A DNA stretch of 35,315 nt from Caldilineae bacterium (lineage in GTDB: Bacteria > Chloroflexota > Anaerolineae > DUEN01): positions 1 through 35,315 of the forward strand of contig DUEN01000029.1 in assembly GCA_011176545.1 (NCBI GenBank), given 5' to 3'. The position numbers were made by a program, and so were the translations under genes. Below the pieces are notes generated by a model, which did not search any database, was not told where the DNA came from, and worked only from the letters and a program-made list of their open reading frames with translations. Shown here in pieces: positions 31,417-35,315 of this stretch. Numbering within the stretch: position 1 is the stretch's first letter; each line of letters opens with the position of its first letter.

Positions 31417-31644
31417 ATGAGACGCCTACTTCCACGCGAGAAAGCCCACTCACTGGTTGGTTCCTATGTCAGTACCCACGGTAAAACCCCATGCGCTCCG
31501 AGAACCGATCACAACTCAGGCTCAACACACCGCTGGATTTTACGCGAGTGGCCCTATCTCCGCAGAAAGCTGAATCCGCAGTCACCCCAAGGCAGCTTCC
31601 GAGGACCTCGAGGCGTGATTCAACCCGGCGGGGTAATCCCTTTT

Positions 31645-31673
31645 AGTATCGCGCTAATCGCCTTGAATGTCAA
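31645..31673 (-). promoter_or_regulatory. sigma70-like promoter for the secreted repeat protein gene
   Basis: TTGACA (31668-31673), a 17-bp spacer, GATACT (31645-31650, 4 of 6). Transcription would start near 31638, leaving about 330 nt of leader before GTG 31306. Confidence 0.5.
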
Positions 31674-31739
31674 CCGCGAGCGTCTAATTTTAGGACCTTT
31701 TCATGTCCTATGTGCTACCCCCTCCTCCGGTCAGACCTG

Positions 31740-31748
31740 TGGTATAAT
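31740..31748 (+). promoter_or_regulatory. extended -10 promoter of the exonuclease-helicase gene
   Basis: TGGTATAAT is a perfect extended -10 (TGnTATAAT), about 30 bp before the start codon. There is no recognisable -35, as is common with extended -10 promoters. Confidence 0.65.
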
Positions 31749-31777
31749 CCAGCAGCCCATTCGACGGGGAGATGTAC

Positions 31778-34603
31778 ATGAGGCCCACGTTCGTCGCCCT
31801 GGATCTTGAGACCACCGGCCTGGACCCAGAACGGGACGAGATCATCGAGATCGGGGTCGTGCGCTTCCAAAGCGACGGCCACATCGAGACGTGGTCCACA
31901 TTGGTCAACCCGGGACGGCCGCTATCCTCTCGCATCGAGCAGCTCACCGGCATCTCCTCTGACGAGGTAGCCCAGGCCCCGACGCTTCCCATGGTCCTCC
32001 CCACCCTGCGTCGCTTCGTAGGGGACGCTATCCTGATCGGCCACAACGTGGCCTTCGATCTGAACTTCCTCCACCGGGTCCATCTGTTCGAAGGTCATCG
32101 CGCCATCGACACCTTCACCTTGGCCTCCATTATTCTACCACGCCAACACAGTTACGCCCTGGGCGCGCTGGCGGAAACCCTTGGTGTCACTTTGAACGAT
32201 GCCCATCGCGCCCTAGCCGATGCCCGCGCAGCGGCGGAGCTCTTCCTCGCCCTCATCCGTTACGCGGAGACCCATATCCCCCCCGAAGTGATCCGCCGCA
32301 TCAACCACATCGCGCAACGCTGCCAGGAGCTGTGGCCCCTCCATGAGGTCTTCCTGGAGATCGAAAGACGCCAGGCGCGTCACGCTTTCATCCGCCGGCA
32401 ACCCCATCCTCAGAAAGGGCCGACCCTCGATGCGGAAGAGATGGAGCCCTTCGTGGCCCGTCCACCTGAGCGTCCCCCCGACCAGCCGCTCGATGTGGAA
32501 AGGCTGGCGGAGATGCTAGCGCCCGAGGGTGAGGTCGCCAGCTCCTTCCCTGGCTACGAATATCGCCCTCAACAGGTGGAGATGCTGAGGGCGGTAGCCC
32601 GGGCGTTCAATGAGGGCGGCCACCTGTTGGTGGAAGCGGGCACCGGCACAGGGAAGTCCCTGGCTTACCTGCTGCCGGCCATGCGCTTCGCCCTGGATAA
32701 TCAGGAGCGCATCGTCATCTCCACGAACACGATCAACCTGCAGGACCAGCTTTTCAACAAGGACATCCCCGATCTGCAACGGCTCCTCGGCGTTGAGGCG
32801 CGTTGCGCCATCCTCAAGGGGCGGAGCAATTATCTGTGCCCGCGCCGCTTCGAGGCTCTATGCCGAACCCCGAACCTGACCGCGGATGAGATGGACGTCA
32901 TCGCCCGCGTGCTGGTCTGGCTGACCTTCACGACAACCGGCGACCAGGCGGAGCTGTTCCTGCCGTCGGCCACGCACCGCGCCATCTGGAGTCGCATCGC
33001 CAGCGATTCCCTGGGATGCATGGCCGAACGGTGTCTGCACAGACGGCAAGGGCGCTGCTTCTTCCATCAGGCGCATAAGCGGGCGCAGAACGCGCACCTC
33101 ATCATCGTCAACCACGCCCTGTTATTGTCCGATGTGGCAACGGAGAATCGGGTGTTGCCGGAGTACACTCACCTGATCATCGACGAGGCGCATCATCTGG
33201 AGGAGGCCACCACCCAACAGCTTGGGTTCACCGTCAGCGCCGAGAGCATCTTCCAGCTCCTGCGCTCGCTACGGGCGACCGGCCGACGTCCCGGCCTGCT
33301 GACAGAGGTCCTCCTGCGCGTGCGCCCGGCCGTGGAGCCAGAGCAATGGTCGGCGGTCCAGGCTCGCGTCCAGGCCGTGCAGGGCGCCGTGCAGGTCGCC
33401 CATACGGCGACGGAGCTCTTCTTCAACGCGGTGCGGGACTTCCTGGGCGAGCACGTCCGCCAACGCCTGGATGGACCCTACGACGTCCGCGTGCTGCTGG
33501 ACAGCGGGATGCGCCACCAACCCGCATGGTCGGACCTGGAGATCATCTGGGACGAGGCCAGCGAGCGCTTCACCGCCCTGATCGAGCAGCTCGCCGATCT
33601 GAGCGAGTACCTGGATGGTCTGTCAGAGTATGAGATCGCGGGCCTGGACGAGCTAACCAACGAACTCATGGCGGCGGCCCGTCATCTGGCGGAGCAACGC
33701 GACCAGATCGAGGCTATCATCTGCTCACCCCACACCAACGGCATCTACTGGGCGGAGGTCTCTGCCCAAAGCGGCCAACTTTCGCTTAAGGCCGTGCCTT
33801 TACACGTCGGTCCCCTGGTGGAACAACATCTCCTCAAGCCCAAACGCACCGTGATCATGACCTCGGCGACGCTACGCACGGCCGGCCGCTTTGACTATAT
33901 CCGGGAGCGTCTGCATCTCTGGGAGGCCGAGGAGCTGGCCGTCGGCTCCCCCTTCGATTTCGAGAGCCAGGCCCTCGTCTACATCCCCACGGATGTGCCC
34001 GAGCCCAACCAGGCGGGCTATCAGGATATGGTGGAGCGCGCCATCGTCGATCTGGCGCGGGCGGCGGAGGGCCGCCTGCTCGCCTTGTTCACCTCATATA
34101 GCCAGTTGCGACGCACGACGGAGGCCATATCCCAGATCCTCGTGCCCGAGGGATTCGTCATCTTCAGCCAGGGCGATGGCTCCTCACGCGTCCAACTCCT
34201 GCAGGGGTTCCGCACCACGCCCAAGGCCGTCCTCCTGGGCACCCGCAGCTTCTGGGAGGGCGTTGACGTCGTGGGCGAGGCGCTGAGCGTCCTGGTCATC
34301 GCCCGGCTTCCCTTCGCCGTCCCCAACGATCCCATCATCCAGGCCCGCAGCCGGACCTTCGACGATCCCTTCAATGAGTATTACCTGCCCGATGCCATCC
34401 TGCGCTTCCGTCAGGGCTTCGGGCGCTTGATCCGAAGTCGCAGTGACATCGGCGTGTGCGTCATCCTCGATCGACGCGTGCTGAGCAAATCCTACGGTGA
34501 GTTGTTCCTCAAATCGCTCCCCGCGTGTTATACCCTTCAGGGCCCTCTCGCCCATCTCCCCCGACTCACGTCCCGATGGCTCTCTCGCGGCCGGGGCTCA
34601 TAG
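31778..34603 (+). CDS. dinG: DnaQ-type exonuclease fused to DinG-type helicase
   Basis: A 941-residue fusion. Residues 1-165 are a 3'-5' DEDDh exonuclease: D9/E11 in ALDLETTGLDP, D94 in HNVAFDLNFL, H143 and D148 in HRALADARAA. Residues about 255-930 are an XPD/DinG superfamily 2 helicase: Walker A EAGTGTGKS (near 286-294), D469-E-A-H in IIDEAHHLEE, and QGFGRLIRSRSDIG (motif VI) near the end. Four cysteines, C354, C414, C419 and C427, lie where DinG and XPD hold a 4Fe-4S cluster. The exonuclease fusion is typical of Firmicutes-type DinG, which usually lacks the cluster. The start ATG 31778 fits the GGGGAG site six bases upstream; the ATG at 31772 touches that site. The likely role is resolving displaced or unusual DNA structures. 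Confidence 0.92.
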   Translation: MRPTFVALDLETTGLDPERDEIIEIGVVRFQSDGHIETWSTLVNPGRPLSSRIEQLTGISSDEVAQAPTLPMVLPTLRRFVGDAILIGHNVAFDLNFLHRVHLFEGHRAIDTFTLASIILPRQHSYALGALAETLGVTLNDAHRALADARAAAELFLALIRYAETHIPPEVIRRINHIAQRCQELWPLHEVFLEIERRQARHAFIRRQPHPQKGPTLDAEEMEPFVARPPERPPDQPLDVERLAEMLAPEGEVASSFPGYEYRPQQVEMLRAVARAFNEGGHLLVEAGTGTGKSLAYLLPAMRFALDNQERIVISTNTINLQDQLFNKDIPDLQRLLGVEARCAILKGRSNYLCPRRFEALCRTPNLTADEMDVIARVLVWLTFTTTGDQAELFLPSATHRAIWSRIASDSLGCMAERCLHRRQGRCFFHQAHKRAQNAHLIIVNHALLLSDVATENRVLPEYTHLIIDEAHHLEEATTQQLGFTVSAESIFQLLRSLRATGRRPGLLTEVLLRVRPAVEPEQWSAVQARVQAVQGAVQVAHTATELFFNAVRDFLGEHVRQRLDGPYDVRVLLDSGMRHQPAWSDLEIIWDEASERFTALIEQLADLSEYLDGLSEYEIAGLDELTNELMAAARHLAEQRDQIEAIICSPHTNGIYWAEVSAQSGQLSLKAVPLHVGPLVEQHLLKPKRTVIMTSATLRTAGRFDYIRERLHLWEAEELAVGSPFDFESQALVYIPTDVPEPNQAGYQDMVERAIVDLARAAEGRLLALFTSYSQLRRTTEAISQILVPEGFVIFSQGDGSSRVQLLQGFRTTPKAVLLGTRSFWEGVDVVGEALSVLVIARLPFAVPNDPIIQARSRTFDDPFNEYYLPDAILRFRQGFGRLIRSRSDIGVCVILDRRVLSKSYGELFLKSLPACYTLQGPLAHLPRLTSRWLSRGRGS

Positions 34604-34665
34604 CTTCGAAGGGACTCTGCGCTCCGGCGTCTCCGCGGTGCTTTTTCAGTATCATCTTGATGAGG

Positions 34666-34694
34666 TTGACACCCCCTCTAGCGATCCGTATAAT
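34666..34694 (+). promoter_or_regulatory. consensus sigma70 promoter of efp
   Basis: TTGACA (34666-34671), exactly 17 bp, TATAAT (34689-34694): a perfect match to consensus at every scored position. The start site should be near 34701, giving a leader of about 27 nt with AGGAGG (34713-34718). Confidence 0.92.
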
Positions 34695-34727
34695 CGCTGT
34701 GAGCATTCATACAGGAGGCATGATTCC

Positions 34728-35285
34728 ATGATCAGTGTGACGGAGATGCGTAAGGGCACCGTCGTCGAGCTGGACGGTGAGCTTTATCGCGTGTTGGAGT
34801 ATCATCATCACAAGCCCGGTCGTGGCAACGCGATCATCCGGACCAAGCTGCGCAACCTTCGCAGCGGAGCGATCGTCGATCGAACGTTCACGTCCGGTGA
34901 GCGGGTTCAGGACGTCCGCTTAGATCATCACACAGTACAATACCTGTATCGAGACGGCGACCTCTATTACTTCATGGACATGGAGACCTTCGAGCAGCCC
35001 GCTCTGAGCGCGTCCGTGCTCGGCGACGCCGTTTACTACCTGAAAGAGGGGATCACCGTCGAGATGGAGACATACGAAGGGGAGCCCATCGATATCCAGC
35101 TCCCGACGACGGTGGACCTGGAGGTCGTGGAGGCGGAGCCCGGATTTGCCGGTGACACCGCAGCCAGCGCGACCAAGCAGGTCGTCGTGGAGACCGGGCT
35201 CAAGGTCCAGGTGCCTCTCTTCGTCAACGTCGGCGATGTGATCCGGGTGGATACCCGAGATGGCAGCTACGTCACCCGCGTCTGA
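34728..35285 (+). CDS. efp: translation elongation factor P
   Basis: A 185-residue three-domain factor that rescues ribosomes stalled on polyproline. The domain I loop that reaches the peptidyl-transferase centre reads HHHKPGRGNAI, so the tip residue is R32 rather than the lysine of E. coli. The same Arg type occurs in Thermus and in Pseudomonas/Neisseria; only in the latter is it rhamnosylated by EarP. Domains II and III are complete, ending VGDVIRVDTRDGSYVTRV. ATG 34728 lies nine bases after AGGAGG; the ATG at 34720 is too close. It has its own consensus promoter in the 124-bp gap after the helicase gene. Confidence 0.97.
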   Translation: MISVTEMRKGTVVELDGELYRVLEYHHHKPGRGNAIIRTKLRNLRSGAIVDRTFTSGERVQDVRLDHHTVQYLYRDGDLYYFMDMETFEQPALSASVLGDAVYYLKEGITVEMETYEGEPIDIQLPTTVDLEVVEAEPGFAGDTAASATKQVVVETGLKVQVPLFVNVGDVIRVDTRDGSYVTRV

Positions 35286-35301
35286 GTGGTGATCACTCGT
35301 G

Positions 35302-35315
35302 TCTCACCGCGGAGA
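35302..35315. repeat. start of a dispersed repeat, cut by window edge
   Basis: TCTCACCGCGGAGA, close to TCTCACCGCTGAGA at 22668-22681. It is preceded by the palindrome AGTGGTGATCACT just after the efp stop. Confidence 0.35.

Noticed and set aside
31307-31640. 6S RNA, tmRNA or RNase P RNA in the long gap
   Set aside because: I looked for the tmRNA ends, the RNase P core and the 6S bubble pairing and found no convincing match; kept only as an unassigned leader.
31417-31809. A 130-codon plus-strand frame before the exonuclease-helicase
   Set aside because: It runs through the two promoters and past the start of the helicase gene, with no ribosome site or motif.

Overview
The window reads as chromosomal DNA of a GC-rich bacterium, most likely a member of the Chloroflexota (Anaerolineae-like). 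This rests on multi-domain family-39 membrane glycosyltransferases with C-terminal beta-sandwich modules, the mix of long-form housekeeping genes, and dispersed REP-like palindromes with a RAYT transposase. No 16S or marker tree was available, so the phylum is an inference. Almost every gene lies on the minus strand; only the exonuclease-helicase and EF-P genes at the right end are on the plus strand. No tRNA, rRNA or CRISPR array was seen.

Region by region, left to right. Positions 1-293 hold a truncated MntA-type nucleotidyltransferase (antitoxin-like). Positions 520-11158 are a cell-surface polysaccharide or glycoprotein locus, read from high to low coordinates: a GT2, a GT4 and three GT39-like membrane glycosyltransferases. 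It is interrupted at about 5.7-6.8 kb by debris of a type I restriction-modification system (hsdS and hsdM scraps) with a RAYT transposase between them. Positions 11231-15769 carry a polyprenyl diphosphate synthase (lipid carrier), a TatD hydrolase, a phosphohexomutase and a GDP-4-keto-6-deoxymannose reductase-like SDR, which plausibly supply precursors to the glycosyltransferases.

Positions 15849-22641 are the most notable part. A sigma70-like promoter, a SAM-I riboswitch (22452-22577) and its transcription terminator (22411-22435) precede six minus-strand genes: mtnA, a beta-class DNA methyltransferase, a PfkB kinase (probable adenosine kinase), a GNAT acetyltransferase, ahcY and metK. Together they make SAM, use it on DNA, hydrolyse SAH, trap the adenosine and salvage methylthioribose phosphate. 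A roughly 177-bp MITE-like element sits at the end of the methyltransferase gene and encodes its last 24 residues.

Positions 22863-30202 hold an ArsB/NhaD-type transporter with an N-terminal beta-sandwich, then ruvA, an OmpR-type response regulator, ruvC, yebC, pyrG and a small membrane protein. Positions 30296-31306 encode a secreted protein made of two copies of an unrecognised domain, with a promoter about 330 nt upstream. From a shared intergenic region, a DnaQ-DinG exonuclease-helicase gene and then efp, which has a perfect consensus promoter, run to the right end.
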